A DNA stretch of 64,000 nucleotides, taken from an uncultured Pseudoxanthomonas sp. GTDB taxonomy: Bacteria > Pseudomonadota > Gammaproteobacteria > Xanthomonadales > Xanthomonadaceae. A program made the translations under genes and the position numbers. The notes below the pieces were generated by a model. That model was not told the DNA's origin and searched no databases. It worked only from the letters and a program-made list of their open reading frames with translations. Numbering within the stretch: the first letter of the stretch is position 1; each line of letters begins with the position of its first letter. The DNA lies in NCBI GenBank assembly GCA_946886405.1, contig CAMPIO010000002.1, positions 17,379 through 81,378 of the forward strand. Reading direction: 5' to 3'. Positions 1 to 9,705 of the stretch are shown here, piece by piece.

Positions 1-415
<415 letters not shown>

Positions 416-442
416 TCGCCGCGGCGGTTTCGCTGTACGAAC

Positions 443-468
443 GAACGGGCGCCCCAGGGCGCCCGTTC
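443..468 (+). terminator. Hairpin terminator after ahcY
   Basis: This is a perfect 12-bp inverted repeat, GAACGGGCGCCC / GGGCGCCCGTTC, with two bases between the arms, starting 28 bases after the ahcY stop. No clear U-run follows, so it may need Rho or act mainly as a 3'-end stabiliser. Confidence 0.7.
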
Positions 469-624
469 TGCATTGCGTGATGGACTACGCGTTCCCGTTG
501 GCGGTGTTGCAGTCCTGCGCTTGCCTCGCCAGCGCGATCATCGCAAGCTTGGCCGCCGTTTCGGTTTCCGCCGGCCAGCGTTTCCCGTGGCCTGCGGCGC
601 AATGACGTCAATCCGGGAGTGGAC

Positions 625-2025
625 ATGCAACGCGATCAGGGGAGCGGCGGCACCGCGCACTCCGCCGGCAACGTACCACCTTCGACAGAGCCCCGCCTGG
701 GCGAAAAGATCGGCTACGGCGTCGGCGATTTCGGCTTCAACCTCTACTGGGCCAACATCTCGGCGTTCCTGCTCATCTTCTATACCGACGTGATGGGTCT
801 GGCGGCCGCCGCCGTCGGCACGATGATGCTGGTCACCAAGATCGTGGATGCCGTCACCGATCCCCTGATGGGTGCACTGGCGGATCGCACCCGCAGCCGG
901 TTCGGTCGCTTCCGGCCCTACCTGCTCTACGCCGCATTGCCGTTGGCGTTCACCGGTGTGCTCACGTGGACCGTGCCCGACCTGGGGCAGGGAGGAAAAC
1001 TGGTGTGGGCGTATGCGACGTTCACGCTGATGATGCTCGCCTACACCGTGCTGAGCATCCCCTACTCCGCACTGTCGGGCGTCATCACCGCCGACAGCCA
1101 GCAGCGCACGCAACTGATCAGTTTCCGCTTCATCGCCGCGTTCGCCGGCACCATGGCGGTCAACTGGCTGACGCTGGACCTGGTGCGATGGCTTGGGCGC
1201 GGCGACGAAGCGCTCGGCTGGCAGCTGACGCTGTCGCTGTATGGCGTGGTCGCCACGGCGGCCTTCGTCGCCGTCTTCCTGACGACGCGCGAGCGCGTGT
1301 CGCCGCCGCCGCAACAGTCCAGCGACGTCCGCCAGGATGTCGTCGACCTGCTGCACAACCGGCCGTGGATGGTGCTGTTCGCGCTGGCTCTCATCATCAT
1401 GGTGACCATCGTGATGCGCGGTGGCTCATTGGCCTACTACCTGAAGTACCACCTCGCACGGCCCGACCTGACCGGCCTGTTCCTGGGCACCTACGCGCTT
1501 GCGCTCGCCGTGGGCGCCGGGCTGACGCCGCTGATGACGCGCTATGTGGACAAACGACGGCTCATGGCGTGGCTCATGGCGGGCGTCGGCGTGGTGAGCT
1601 GCGCGATGTTCTTCATCCCGCCCGAATCCATCTGGCTGATGTTCTCCCTCAACCTGCTGGTCGGGCTGATGCTGGGCCCGAAATCGCCGTTGGCGTTCTC
1701 CATGTATGCCGACTGCGCCGACTACACCGAATGGAAGACCGGACGTCGCGCGACGGCGATGACCTTCGCGGCGGCGACGTTCTCGCAGAAGCTCGGCGGC
1801 GCGCTGGCCTCGGCGACGATCGCGTGGATCCTCGCCGGCATGGGCTACGTGGCGAACGCCGCGCAGTCGGATGCGTCGCGGCTCGGCATCGTGCTGCTGC
1901 TGACGGTGATTCCCGGTGGCATCGCCCTGATGGCGGCATGGGTGATGCGCTTCTATCCGTTGGATGGCGCCACGCTGTCACACGTGCAGGCCGACCTGCG
2001 ATCACGCCGGGAGGCAGCGGCATGA
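625..2025 (+). CDS. GPH-family sugar:cation symporter, probable cellobionate uptake
   Basis: This 466-residue, 12-helix inner-membrane transporter belongs to the glycoside-pentoside-hexuronide (MelB-like) group of the major facilitator superfamily. Family signatures visible are YGVGDFGFN near the start, the loop [20 protein letters not shown] between helices 2 and 3, and a [15 protein letters not shown] segment in the second half. ATG 625 is chosen because GGAG lies 5 bases upstream; GTG 619 in the same frame is less likely. The stop overlaps the next start as ATGA, so transport and cleavage are translationally coupled. From its partners (a GH94 phosphorylase and gluconokinase) the substrate is inferred to be cellobionic acid or a similar glucosyl-gluconate. 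An 8-bp palindrome TGACGTCA lies just upstream (603-610) and could be an operator, but that is weak. No regulator gene is adjacent. Confidence 0.85.
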   Translation: MQRDQGSGGTAHSAGNVPPSTEPRLGEKIGYGVGDFGFNLYWANISAFLLIFYTDVMGLAAAAVGTMMLVTKIVDAVTDPLMGALADRTRSRFGRFRPYLLYAALPLAFTGVLTWTVPDLGQGGKLVWAYATFTLMMLAYTVLSIPYSALSGVITADSQQRTQLISFRFIAAFAGTMAVNWLTLDLVRWLGRGDEALGWQLTLSLYGVVATAAFVAVFLTTRERVSPPPQQSSDVRQDVVDLLHNRPWMVLFALALIIMVTIVMRGGSLAYYLKYHLARPDLTGLFLGTYALALAVGAGLTPLMTRYVDKRRLMAWLMAGVGVVSCAMFFIPPESIWLMFSLNLLVGLMLGPKSPLAFSMYADCADYTEWKTGRRATAMTFAAATFSQKLGGALASATIAWILAGMGYVANAAQSDASRLGIVLLLTVIPGGIALMAAWVMRFYPLDGATLSHVQADLRSRREAAA

Positions 2026-4394
2026 TGGAGCGGCCGTATGGTTTCGAAGAGGACGGTCGCCGCTTCGTCCTTGCCAGTCCCACCGCGATGCCCGCAGCGT
2101 CCACGTTCCTGTGGAACCGGCGCATGCTGTTGCAACTCAACTGCCGCGGTTTCGCCACGGCGCAGTTCATGCAACCCGAACCAGCCAAGTACGCGCACGC
2201 GCCGACGCTGGAGGCGAAAACCTTCATGCAGCCGGAACAGCCCTACTACGCGCACCATCCGGGCCGCTTCTGCTACGTCAAGGACGAGGAGGATGGCGCA
2301 CTGTTCTCCGTGCCGCACGAACCCGTCCGCCGCGCGCCGGAGTCGTTCGCCTTCTCCGTCGGCCTGCACGATGTCGCGTGGCGGGTGCAGTCCGGCGGGA
2401 TCGAGGTGGAGTTGGGCGTGGTGCTGCCGGTCGACGACGTGGCCGAGCTGTGGACGCTGCGCGTGCGCAACCGCTCTGGCCGGCGACGACGGCTGAGCCT
2501 GTATCCGTACTTCCCGGTCGGCTACCTGTCGTGGATGAACCAGTCCGGGCGTTATCGCGACGACCTGGGTGGCATCGTCTGCGACAGCATCGCACCGTAC
2601 CAGAAGGTCGAGGACTACTTCCGCCAGCGCGACTTCAAGGACCGTACCGTACTGTTGCATTCGCGCACGCCAGACGCCTGGGAAGCGAACCAGGCGGCGT
2701 TCGAGGGCGAAGGCGGGCTGCATGCGCCGCATGGCATCGTCGGTGGCGAGCGCCTGGGCGGTGGCGATGCAGCCTACGAAATGCCGACAACGGTGCTGCA
2801 GTATCGCGTGGCGCTCGACGACGACGAGGTCCAGGAGTACCGCTTCGTGTTCGCGCCCGCACGCGACGACGACGAGATCCGCCAGCTGCGCGCGCGGCAT
2901 CTTTCACCGGGCGGCTTCGCCGACGCCCGGAGCGCCAGCGCCGCGTACATCGAGGCCGGCGCGGGCTGCCTGCGCATCGAAACGCCCGATCCGTGGCTGG
3001 ATCCGTTCGCCAATCACTGGCTGCCGCGGCAGGTGTTCTACCACGGCGACGTCAACCGGCTGACCACGGACCCGCAGACGCGCAACTATCTGCAGGACCA
3101 CATGGGCATGGGATACCTGCGCCCGGAGGTCGCGCGCGCGGCCTTCCTGCATGCGCTGTCGCAACAGGAACCCTCGGGCGCGATGCCGGACGGCATCCTG
3201 CTCACCGAAGGCGCCGAGCTGAAGTACATCAACCAGATCCCGCACACGGATCACGCCGTGTGGCTGCCGGTCTGCCTGCGCGCCTACCTCGACGAAACCG
3301 GGGACGATGCCCTCCTCGACGCGATGGTGACCGACCGCGAGGGCCATGCCGCCCCGGTCGCCGAACGCGTCACCCGCGCCATGCGCTGGCTGCTGCAGGC
3401 GCGCGATGCGCGTGGCTTGAGCTACATCGCGCAGGGCGACTGGTGCGACCCGATGAACATGGTCGGCTGGCGCGGCCGCGGCGTGTCCGGCTGGCTGACG
3501 CTGGCCAGTGCCTACGCGCTGAAACTGTGGGCGGATATCTGCACGCGCCGGGGCGAGGATGCGCTGGCGGACGAATTCCGTCAGGGGATGGACGCCTGCA
3601 ACGCCGCCATGAACACCCACCTGTGGGACGGCGACTGGTACGGCCGCGGCATCACCGATGACGGCACCGCGTTCGGCATTGCGGCAGACACGGAAGGCCG
3701 CGTCTTCCTCAATCCGCAGAGCTGGGCCTTGCTCAGCGGTGCGGCGGACAACGACCAGCGCGCGCGCATGCTGGCGGCGGTCGATGCGCACCTGGTCTCG
3801 CCCTACGGCGTGACCATGTACGACCCGCCGTACACGCGCATGCGCGAGGACGTGGGCCGGGTAACACAGAAATTTCCGGGGACCGCCGAGAACGGCGCGG
3901 TCTACAACCATGCCGCCGCGTTCTACCTCTACAGCCTGTACCGGGTGGGGGATGCCGACCGTGCCTGGCAGGTGCTGCGCGCGATGCTGCCCTCGCCCGC
4001 GCCGGAGGACTGCCTGCAGCGCGGCCAGCTGCCGGTGTTCGTGCCGAACTACTACCGCGGCGCATGGCGCCTGCACCCGCGTACCGCCGGCCGTTCCAGC
4101 CAGTTGTTCAACACGGGCACCGCGGCGTGGATGTATCGCTGCCTGGTGGAGCACCTGTTCGGCCTGCGTGGCGAAGGCGATGCGTTGCGGATTGCACCGC
4201 AGCTTCCCTCGCATTGGCCATCGGCGCGCGCGACGCGCCACTTCCGGGGTGCGACATTCGACGTTGTCATCCAGCGCGTGGCGGGTGTCGTAAGGACGCG
4301 GGTTGCCGTGGATGGCGTCGAGCAGGACGACAACGTGCTGCGCAACGTTGAAAACGGCCGTACCTACCAGGTGCGCGTGGATCTCCCGGCGTGA
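2022..4394 (+). CDS. GH94 glycoside phosphorylase, probable cellobionic acid phosphorylase
   Basis: This 790-residue cytoplasmic enzyme of glycoside hydrolase family 94 has the family's order: an N-terminal beta-sandwich (about residues 1-280), a helical linker, and an (alpha/alpha)6 barrel. The catalytic-acid region reads GDWCDPMN, with Asp near residue 476 as the likely general acid. It replaces the GDWND motif of cellobiose phosphorylases; this variant fits the cellobionic-acid phosphorylases described from Xanthomonas and Saccharophagus, which turn cellobionate plus phosphate into glucose 1-phosphate and gluconate. The late motif [16 protein letters not shown] is also typical. It overlaps the transporter gene by 4 bases and the gluconokinase gene by 4 bases. 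A gluconokinase directly downstream is strong context, because gluconate is a product only for cellobionate-type substrates. The older family label NdvB is misleading, since the membrane and transferase parts of NdvB are absent. Confidence 0.85.
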   Translation: MMERPYGFEEDGRRFVLASPTAMPAASTFLWNRRMLLQLNCRGFATAQFMQPEPAKYAHAPTLEAKTFMQPEQPYYAHHPGRFCYVKDEEDGALFSVPHEPVRRAPESFAFSVGLHDVAWRVQSGGIEVELGVVLPVDDVAELWTLRVRNRSGRRRRLSLYPYFPVGYLSWMNQSGRYRDDLGGIVCDSIAPYQKVEDYFRQRDFKDRTVLLHSRTPDAWEANQAAFEGEGGLHAPHGIVGGERLGGGDAAYEMPTTVLQYRVALDDDEVQEYRFVFAPARDDDEIRQLRARHLSPGGFADARSASAAYIEAGAGCLRIETPDPWLDPFANHWLPRQVFYHGDVNRLTTDPQTRNYLQDHMGMGYLRPEVARAAFLHALSQQEPSGAMPDGILLTEGAELKYINQIPHTDHAVWLPVCLRAYLDETGDDALLDAMVTDREGHAAPVAERVTRAMRWLLQARDARGLSYIAQGDWCDPMNMVGWRGRGVSGWLTLASAYALKLWADICTRRGEDALADEFRQGMDACNAAMNTHLWDGDWYGRGITDDGTAFGIAADTEGRVFLNPQSWALLSGAADNDQRARMLAAVDAHLVSPYGVTMYDPPYTRMREDVGRVTQKFPGTAENGAVYNHAAAFYLYSLYRVGDADRAWQVLRAMLPSPAPEDCLQRGQLPVFVPNYYRGAWRLHPRTAGRSSQLFNTGTAAWMYRCLVEHLFGLRGEGDALRIAPQLPSHWPSARATRHFRGATFDVVIQRVAGVVRTRVAVDGVEQDDNVLRNVENGRTYQVRVDLPA

Positions 4395-4903
4395 GCGGCC
4401 ACGTGCGCGTCGTCGTGGTGATGGGCGTGTCGGGCAGCGGCAAGACCACGCTGGCGCACGCCTTGGCGGGGGCCTGGCCGGCGACGTTCCTGGACGCGGA
4501 CGATTTCCACAGCGCGGCGGCGAAAGCGCGCATGGCCGGTGGCCAGCCCCTTACCGACCGGATGCGCGCGCCGTGGGTGCGTCGCCTCGCTACCGACCTG
4601 CAGCAACGCGCGGCCGCGGGCGAGCGCGTGGTGCTGGCCTTCTCCGGCCTGCGCCGCCGCCACCGCGACGCGCTGCGCGCGACCGGTGTGCCGATGCGTT
4701 TCCTGTTCCTGGCGGGCGACGCGGCCCTGATCGCCACGCGATTGCAGGACCGCCACGGCCACTACATGCCGGCCGCGCTGCTGGACAGCCAGTTCGCCAC
4801 CCTCGAAACCCCGGCGGGCGAGGCCGACGTGATGCGGATCGACGCGGCCGATCCACAGGACGTCCAGCTGCGTCGCGCCTTGGCTGCGCTCGCGTTCCGC
4901 TGA
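4391..4903 (+). CDS. gntK: Gluconokinase (GntK type)
   Basis: This 170-residue P-loop kinase phosphorylates gluconate to 6-phosphogluconate, feeding the Entner-Doudoroff or pentose phosphate route. It has a Walker A motif GVSGSGKTT near residues 12-20, the family motif FLDADDFHS, the [14 protein letters not shown] stretch, and a C-terminal [16 protein letters not shown] segment, all typical of thermoresistant gluconokinases. The GTG start overlaps the TGA of the phosphorylase gene (GTGA), which makes it the third cistron of the operon. It supplies the step needed to use the gluconate half of cellobionate. Length is normal for the family. Confidence 0.93.
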   Translation: MSGHVRVVVVMGVSGSGKTTLAHALAGAWPATFLDADDFHSAAAKARMAGGQPLTDRMRAPWVRRLATDLQQRAAAGERVVLAFSGLRRRHRDALRATGVPMRFLFLAGDAALIATRLQDRHGHYMPAALLDSQFATLETPAGEADVMRIDAADPQDVQLRRALAALAFR

Positions 4904-4921
4904 GCGGGCCCCACGTGTGAG

Positions 4922-5479
4922 CTACGGACGCCAGTTGGCGTTGCGCTCCCAGAACGCGATGCTGCGCCGGTAGGCCTCACGATCGATCGGCACGCCCGAT
5001 CCGCCCTCCTCCACGCCCAGCGCATTGCGCATCATCGTGATGGGCGCCATCGGGACTTCTTCCGGCGCCTGCGTATAGAGGCAACCGACGATGCCCCAGT
5101 CGCCCTGGATCGGCGCACCCTCTTTCGCCAACTGCGCCGCACTGTAGAGGATGACCACGAGGTAGTCGGCCACCGGCGGCTCGACGCCTTCGAACCAGCG
5201 CACCAGTACCGGCAGTTCACCTGATGAGCGTGCTTCGTAGGACGACCGCAGTAGAGAGCGGTTTTCGTCGGTGACCGGTACGGTCAAGCACCGCGTCGAG
5301 GTCCAGTTGCGATGCACGTGCAGTCGGCAGAACGGCGCATAGCCGTCCAGCACCGCGAACGGCACCTCCGTATTGAGACGCTGCTCGAACGCCTGCGGCG
5401 TGCAGTCCTGGATGGCATTGCGACGCTGGTCACCCGGGAACAGGCGGGGGCGCGCAAAGGGCGTCAGGACGATGGTCAT
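4922..5479 (-). CDS. DUF3228 family protein, function unknown
   Basis: This is a 185-residue soluble protein of the DUF3228 family, recognised from the opening MTIVLTPFARPRLFPGDQ, the central RHVHRN-like patch (LHVHRNWTSTR) and the YLVVILYSAAQLAKEG segment. Members have no assigned reaction. Start codons further upstream exist in frame (for example ATG near 5590), but those residues do not resemble the family, so 5479 is chosen; no good ribosome site decides it. It converges on gntK with 18 bases between stops and is divergent from metF. The metF promoter region therefore sits in its leader. There is no signal peptide or membrane segment. Confidence 0.75.
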   Translation of the reverse strand: MTIVLTPFARPRLFPGDQRRNAIQDCTPQAFEQRLNTEVPFAVLDGYAPFCRLHVHRNWTSTRCLTVPVTDENRSLLRSSYEARSSGELPVLVRWFEGVEPPVADYLVVILYSAAQLAKEGAPIQGDWGIVGCLYTQAPEEVPMAPITMMRNALGVEEGGSGVPIDREAYRRSIAFWERNANWRP

Positions 5480-5585
5480 GCGGCTGCCGGCGATGGAAGG
5501 CCGACAGGGTACCTCTACCGGATCCGCCGCCATCGGAGGGAACCCCGTTCCGCGGCGCTCCGATCGCCGGTCACTGCGATAAACA

Positions 5586-5609
5586 TTCATCCGGATGAAG
5601 AGATATAAT
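5586..5609 (+). promoter_or_regulatory. metF promoter with palindromic operator-like site
   Basis: A perfect 14-bp palindrome TTCATCCGGATGAA (5586-5599) is followed 4 bases later by a consensus -10 box TATAAT (5604-5609), 27 bases before the metF start. The palindrome would lie between -35 and -10, a place where repressors act. By gene content it could be the site of an ArsR-type methyl-cycle regulator such as SahR; that assignment is inference. Confidence 0.55.
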
Positions 5610-5636
5610 GCGGCCTCGACCCGAACGGCGCCGTGC

Positions 5637-6470
5637 ATGCCTTCCATCAGCTTCGAGTTCTACCCCCCCAAGACCGATGAGCAGCGCGCGCAGCTCGACC
5701 GCACTGCGGAGAAGCTGAAGGCGTACAAGCCCGACTATGTGTCGTGCACCTTCGGTGCCGGCGGCTCCACGCTGAGTTACACCTCGGAGACGGTCCGCCA
5801 TCTCAACCAGCACCATCGCTTCGACGCGGCGCCCCATCTGTCCTGCGTCGGCGGCAGCCGAGAGGAAATCCGCGAACTGCTGCGCCTGTATCGTGCCCTG
5901 GGCTGCAAGCGCATCGTCGCGCTGCGCGGCGACCTGCCCTCGGGCATGGGGCACCCTGGCGACCTGCGCTATGCCTCCGAGCTGATCGAGTTCATCCGTG
6001 CCGAGCAAGGCGACACGTTCCATATCGAAGTCGGCGCCTACCCGGAAACACATCCCCAAGCGGAGGATGCGTTGACCGACCTGCGCCATTTCAAGGCCAA
6101 GGTCGATGCCGGCGCGAATGGAGCGATCACGCAGTACTTCTACAATCCGGATGCGTATTTCCACTTCGTCGACGCGGTACGCAAGCTCGGCGTGGAGATC
6201 CCGATCATCCCGGGCATCATGCCGATCTCCAATTTCGCGCAGCTGCGTCGCTTCTCCGAAGCCTGCGGCGCCGAGATCCCGCGCTGGATCGGCAAGCGCA
6301 TGCAGGCGCTGGGCGACGACGCGGACGCGATCCGTGACTTCGGCGCCGACGTGGTCGCGAACCTGTGCGAGCGCCTCATCGCCGGTGGCGCACCCTCGCT
6401 GCATTTCTACACGCTCAACCTGGCCAAGCCGACCCAGACCGTGCTGTCCCGACTCAACGGGTCTGCCTGA
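5637..6470 (+). CDS. metF: 5,10-methylenetetrahydrofolate reductase
   Basis: This 277-residue flavoprotein TIM-barrel enzyme reduces methylene-THF to methyl-THF for methionine synthesis. Motifs seen are SFEFYPPKTDEQ at the start, VSCTFGAGGS, LRGDLPSG, ITQYFYNPDAYFHF and IPGIMPISNF. These are the hallmark MetF segments, including the FEFFPP-type glutamate and the substrate-binding QFFF-like loop. ATG 5637 is chosen because it starts at the conserved N-terminus; an in-frame ATG at 5595 lies inside the operator palindrome and upstream of the -10 box. Length matches the family. It is transcribed alone here and ends before an unrelated secreted-protein gene. Regulation by the palindrome just upstream is likely. 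Confidence 0.96.
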   Translation: MPSISFEFYPPKTDEQRAQLDRTAEKLKAYKPDYVSCTFGAGGSTLSYTSETVRHLNQHHRFDAAPHLSCVGGSREEIRELLRLYRALGCKRIVALRGDLPSGMGHPGDLRYASELIEFIRAEQGDTFHIEVGAYPETHPQAEDALTDLRHFKAKVDAGANGAITQYFYNPDAYFHFVDAVRKLGVEIPIIPGIMPISNFAQLRRFSEACGAEIPRWIGKRMQALGDDADAIRDFGADVVANLCERLIAGGAPSLHFYTLNLAKPTQTVLSRLNGSA

Positions 6471-6566
6471 GCCGCCCGGTACTCCGCTCGTCCGGCAGGT
6501 GAACGAACGCCCATTCCGTGCGCATGCGCCATGACCTGGGGGCGCTCGCGGGATTAGGCTGACGCC

Positions 6567-7160
6567 ATGCGCTCCGTTCCCTTGTTCGCCCTCGTCTGCC
6601 TGCTCGCGTATCCCGGCTTGCGGCCCGCCCCTGCCCACGCGCAACAGCAAGGCGTCCAGCGCTGCACGACCATGTCCGGTGAGACGGTCTACACCGACAA
6701 GCGCTGCGAGGACGTGGGAGCGATGGACCGCCTGCCTTCGACCACGACGACAGCCGCCACCGGCGCGCTGTATCGCGGCGGCTGCTCGCGCACGCTCAGT
6801 GACCTCGTGATGCAGGTATCGTCCGCCATCCAGGCAAATGACGTGAACCGCCTCGCCGGCGTCTATCACTGGGCGGGCACATCGGACGCCGGTGCGTTAC
6901 GCATCCTCGACCGGCTGGATGTGGTGGTACAGCGCCCGCTGGTCGATATCGTCCCCATCCGTCCGGCGCCCGCGCCGGTGCTCGATACGGAAGGACAGGT
7001 GGTCGACGCGAACCAGGATGGCTACTACCCGCAAACCACCACCCAACGGCAGCGGCCGACAGGCCTGCGCGTCGTTCAGACCCTGAAGAACAGCGCCACG
7101 CCCGCCGACACGACGTTCGGGCTGCGGCGGGCCTACAACTGTTTCTGGATCACGCTCTGA
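6567..7160 (+). CDS. Secreted protein of unknown function, DUF4124-like start
   Basis: This 197-residue protein starts with a cleavable signal peptide (MRSVPLFALVCLLAYPGL, cut near AHA-QQ). The mature part opens with GVQRCTTMSGETVYTDKRCE, which resembles the short DUF4124 module (a beta hairpin ending in YTD) with two cysteines. The rest matches no family I recognise. It contains a segment ALRILDRLDVVVQRPL, a proline-rich stretch, and a C-terminal GLRRAYNCFWITL. It is periplasmic by prediction. It converges on the histidine kinase gene with 15 bases between stops. No function is assigned. Confidence 0.75.
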   Translation: MRSVPLFALVCLLAYPGLRPAPAHAQQQGVQRCTTMSGETVYTDKRCEDVGAMDRLPSTTTTAATGALYRGGCSRTLSDLVMQVSSAIQANDVNRLAGVYHWAGTSDAGALRILDRLDVVVQRPLVDIVPIRPAPAPVLDTEGQVVDANQDGYYPQTTTQRQRPTGLRVVQTLKNSATPADTTFGLRRAYNCFWITL

Positions 7161-7175
7161 CGGCTGCCCACGCGA

Positions 7176-8567
7176 TCAGGCAACTTGTCGCGATCCATCG
7201 ACCGGCTCGCGCTCGGGTGAAAAGCGCAACGTCGCAACCACACCCTTCGGCTCGCCAGGGCGAACACCCACCTGCCAGCCGTACAGCGCGCACAGACGGC
7301 TGACGATCGACAGGCCGATACCGCCGCCCTGCGAATGACCGGCATGGGTGCCGCGATAGCCGCGCTCGAACAGGCGCGCCGCATCCTCTTTGCTGAGTCC
7401 CGGGCCGGAATCGATGACCTCGACGGCATCCGGCAGCAGGCGCACGACCACCTCGCCTTCCTTGGTGTACTTCACCGCGTTGCCGATCAGGTTGCCCAGC
7501 GCGACCGAGAGCGCGGCTTCGGGCGAATCGACGGTCACGCCGCCCTCGCCCTCCATGCGCAGGACCAGGGGCTTGCCGCCCAGCGTGGCGCGATGCGCGT
7601 CGAGCAACTGGTCGACGACGCGCGCCACGTCGGTATTGCCGTGGCCCCGCTCGTTGCGCGACAGCAGCAGCAACGCGCTGATCAGGTCCGTGCACTGCTG
7701 CTCGGCGCGCTGGATGCGCTGGATGCGGGTACGCGTCTTCTCGTCCATGTCCGGACGCGACAGCATCAGCTCGACCGAGCCGCGGATGATGGCCAGCGGT
7801 GTGCGCAGTTCGTGGCTGACATCGGCGTTGAATTCGCGGTCGCGCTGGACGACTTCGGTCAGGCGGCCCGAATAGTCGTCGAGCGCCTTGGCAAGCTCAC
7901 CCACCTCATCCTCGGGGAAGTGGGGTGCCAGCGCGCGAGGGTTGCTGCTGCCGCGATAGGAACGGAGACGTGCGGCGAGTTCGGAGACAGGGCTCATCAC
8001 ACGCGAAGCGGACCACCAGCCCACCAGAAGCGAGAAGAGGGTGAACACCGCGATCGAACCATAAACGGCCCGCTTGAACTGGACTTCGGCGCGCGCTGTC
8101 TGGCCCATGTCGTAGGCAAGGAAGAACCAGACTTGCGGGGTCTTCCTGACGCCGAGCTTGAAGGGATAGGGCCTTCCATCGTCGCCAATGTCGGTAATGT
8201 TGTGGATACCATCAGGCAGCGCATACCACTCAGGCTTGTTGAGCCTGACGCTTTCGAACCTGTCGGGCAGATAGTAGTACGCCTTTACCTGCTCGAACGG
8301 TGCGCCTATGACCTGCCCATCGCTCTCGGCGAAACGTCGCCACGACTCGTCCAGGTTGCGGTTCATGACATCTTCGACCAACTGGTCCTCGACGCGCTGA
8401 CGCGCAACGATGGTCGCGTAGGCGAACAGGACCGTCAGGCCAAACCCCAACAGCACGAACGACAGGATGATGCGGGTGCGCAGCCGCCGCCGGAAGCGGC
8501 GGTGGCGGCGGGGTTTCGACGACTCAGCTGCTGGCATCGGGTGCGGCGATGCGGTATCCGATGCCAT
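7176..8567 (-). CDS. Sensor histidine kinase, ColS-like
   Basis: This 463-residue inner-membrane sensor kinase has an Arg-rich N-terminus, TM1 (about 32-52), a periplasmic domain of about 110 residues, TM2 (about 170-190), HAMP, a HisKA dimerisation helix with the phosphorylated His in FNADVSHELRTPLAIIRGS, and the ATP-binding domain with N box NLIGNAVKYT, G1 VIDSGPGLS and G2 GGGIGLSIV. It overlaps the preceding regulator gene by 44 bases from the start at 8567, or 14 bases from ATG 8537. No ribosome site separates the two. The partner regulator looks like ColR, so this is probably a ColS-type envelope or metal-stress sensor, but the periplasmic domain is the least conserved part and the signal is unknown. 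Confidence 0.88.
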   Translation of the reverse strand: MASDTASPHPMPAAESSKPRRHRRFRRRLRTRIILSFVLLGFGLTVLFAYATIVARQRVEDQLVEDVMNRNLDESWRRFAESDGQVIGAPFEQVKAYYYLPDRFESVRLNKPEWYALPDGIHNITDIGDDGRPYPFKLGVRKTPQVWFFLAYDMGQTARAEVQFKRAVYGSIAVFTLFSLLVGWWSASRVMSPVSELAARLRSYRGSSNPRALAPHFPEDEVGELAKALDDYSGRLTEVVQRDREFNADVSHELRTPLAIIRGSVELMLSRPDMDEKTRTRIQRIQRAEQQCTDLISALLLLSRNERGHGNTDVARVVDQLLDAHRATLGGKPLVLRMEGEGGVTVDSPEAALSVALGNLIGNAVKYTKEGEVVVRLLPDAVEVIDSGPGLSKEDAARLFERGYRGTHAGHSQGGGIGLSIVSRLCALYGWQVGVRPGEPKGVVATLRFSPEREPVDGSRQVA

Positions 8568-9207
8568 GGCGGGTCTGGATGTACGGCGAGTCGAACGGCT
8601 TGTCGACCACGGCGCGCAGGCCGTGGATATGCACGCGCAGGGAGTCCGAGTCCGGCAGTTCCTCGCCCCACACGCGCGTTTCCAGCTCCTGGCGCGTCAC
8701 CACGGCGGGCGACGCCTCCATCAACGCCTGCAGGATCTTCAATGCCGTGGGATTCAGCTGCAGCAGCTTGGCTTGGCGGCGAACTTCCAGCGTGTCGAGG
8801 TTGTACTCCAGCTCGCCCACCTCCAGCACGCGCGTCTGTACGCCCTTGCCGCGGCGCGACAGGGCGTTCAAGCGCACCTCGACTTCCTGCAGCGCGAACG
8901 GCTTGATCAGGTAGTCGTCGGCGCCGGAGTCGAAGCCGGCCAGCTTGTTGTCCAGGGAATCGCGGGCGGTGAGCATCAACACCGGGGTCTGCTTGCGCGC
9001 CTCGTTGCGCAGCTTGCGGCAGACTTCCAGCCCATCCATGCCGGGCAGGTTGAGGTCGAGCACGATCGCATCGAACTCGTGCACTACCGCAAGGTGCAGG
9101 CCGGTCACACCGTCGGCGGCAAAGTCGACGGTGTGACCGCGCTCCTCCAGATAATCGCCGAGGTTGGCGGCGATGTCGCTGTTGTCTTCGATGACGAGGA
9201 TGCGCAT
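8524..9207 (-). CDS. OmpR-family response regulator, ColR-like
   Basis: This 227-residue two-domain regulator has a receiver domain (1-120) with acidic pocket EDN, phosphoacceptor Asp in FDAIVLDLNLPG, Thr in MLTARD and Lys in YLIKPF, followed by a winged-helix DNA-binding domain ending in SDSLRVHIHGLRAVVDKPF and HGIGYRI. The sequence follows Pseudomonas/Xanthomonas ColR closely in layout (for example NLGDYLEERGHTVDFAADG and the SDSLR/DKPF region), so it probably controls outer-membrane homeostasis genes. It starts 3 bases after the stop of the secreted-protein gene upstream and overlaps the kinase gene downstream, so all three should share one mRNA. Confidence 0.92.
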   Translation of the reverse strand: MRILVIEDNSDIAANLGDYLEERGHTVDFAADGVTGLHLAVVHEFDAIVLDLNLPGMDGLEVCRKLRNEARKQTPVLMLTARDSLDNKLAGFDSGADDYLIKPFALQEVEVRLNALSRRGKGVQTRVLEVGELEYNLDTLEVRRQAKLLQLNPTALKILQALMEASPAVVTRQELETRVWGEELPDSDSLRVHIHGLRAVVDKPFDSPYIQTRHGIGYRIAAPDASS

Positions 9208-9210
9208 TGA

Positions 9211-9705
9211 TCAGTTGCCGCAGCTGGTGCAGATGGTGCGAGCGTTGTCCCTGACGGCCTGTTGGCTCTGCTCCCGCTGCCGGGTGCGCTCGGCGACCGT
9301 CATGCACTGCGTGGTGGTCCGGTGCGAACCCACCTTCTTCTCGCGCGTGCACACCAGCCGGCTGTCGTCGCCAGCCCTGGTCAGGATCGCGTTGACGAGC
9401 TCCTGGTCGTTGAAGACCTTGGCCTTGTCCGCGTCCGACATCGCATCGACGCCGCCCGCCTTCTGCAACGAGTCGCTGATGCGCGTCAGGGCGTCGCGGA
9501 CCTCCGCACGATCCTTCTGGCTGATCTCGGCATAGGTCTCACCATCGGCCAGGTCGGTCAGGATCTTCTCGCGCTGCTGTTCGAAAGGCGATGACACATT
9601 CAGAAATTCCTTTTCTGCGGACTTGCTGGACGCCGCGCTGATGGTGGCGTGTGCGGCCGGGATGCTGGCCAGCAGCATGACGGAGACCATAAACAGCTTT
9701 CGCAT
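9211..9705 (-). CDS. Small exported helical protein, first gene of the two-component operon
   Basis: This 164-residue protein has a signal peptide (MRKLFMVSVMLLASIPAAHA). The mature part is charged and mostly helical, with a C-terminal pair TSCGN and internal cysteines in LVCTREKK and TTQCMTVAE. ATG 9705 is preferred over the in-frame ATG at 9720, because GAGG lies 7 bases before it. It is the first gene of a tight operon with the response regulator (3-base gap) and the kinase, so a periplasmic role in signalling, or as a controlled output, is plausible. I recognise no named family. Confidence 0.8.
   Translation of the reverse strand: MRKLFMVSVMLLASIPAAHATISAASSKSAEKEFLNVSSPFEQQREKILTDLADGETYAEISQKDRAEVRDALTRISDSLQKAGGVDAMSDADKAKVFNDQELVNAILTRAGDDSRLVCTREKKVGSHRTTTQCMTVAERTRQREQSQQAVRDNARTICTSCGN

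Noticed and set aside
603..610. TGACGTCA palindrome upstream of the cellobionate operon as operator
   Set aside because: It is only 8 bases, and no regulator is adjacent; chance occurrence is likely in this sequence.
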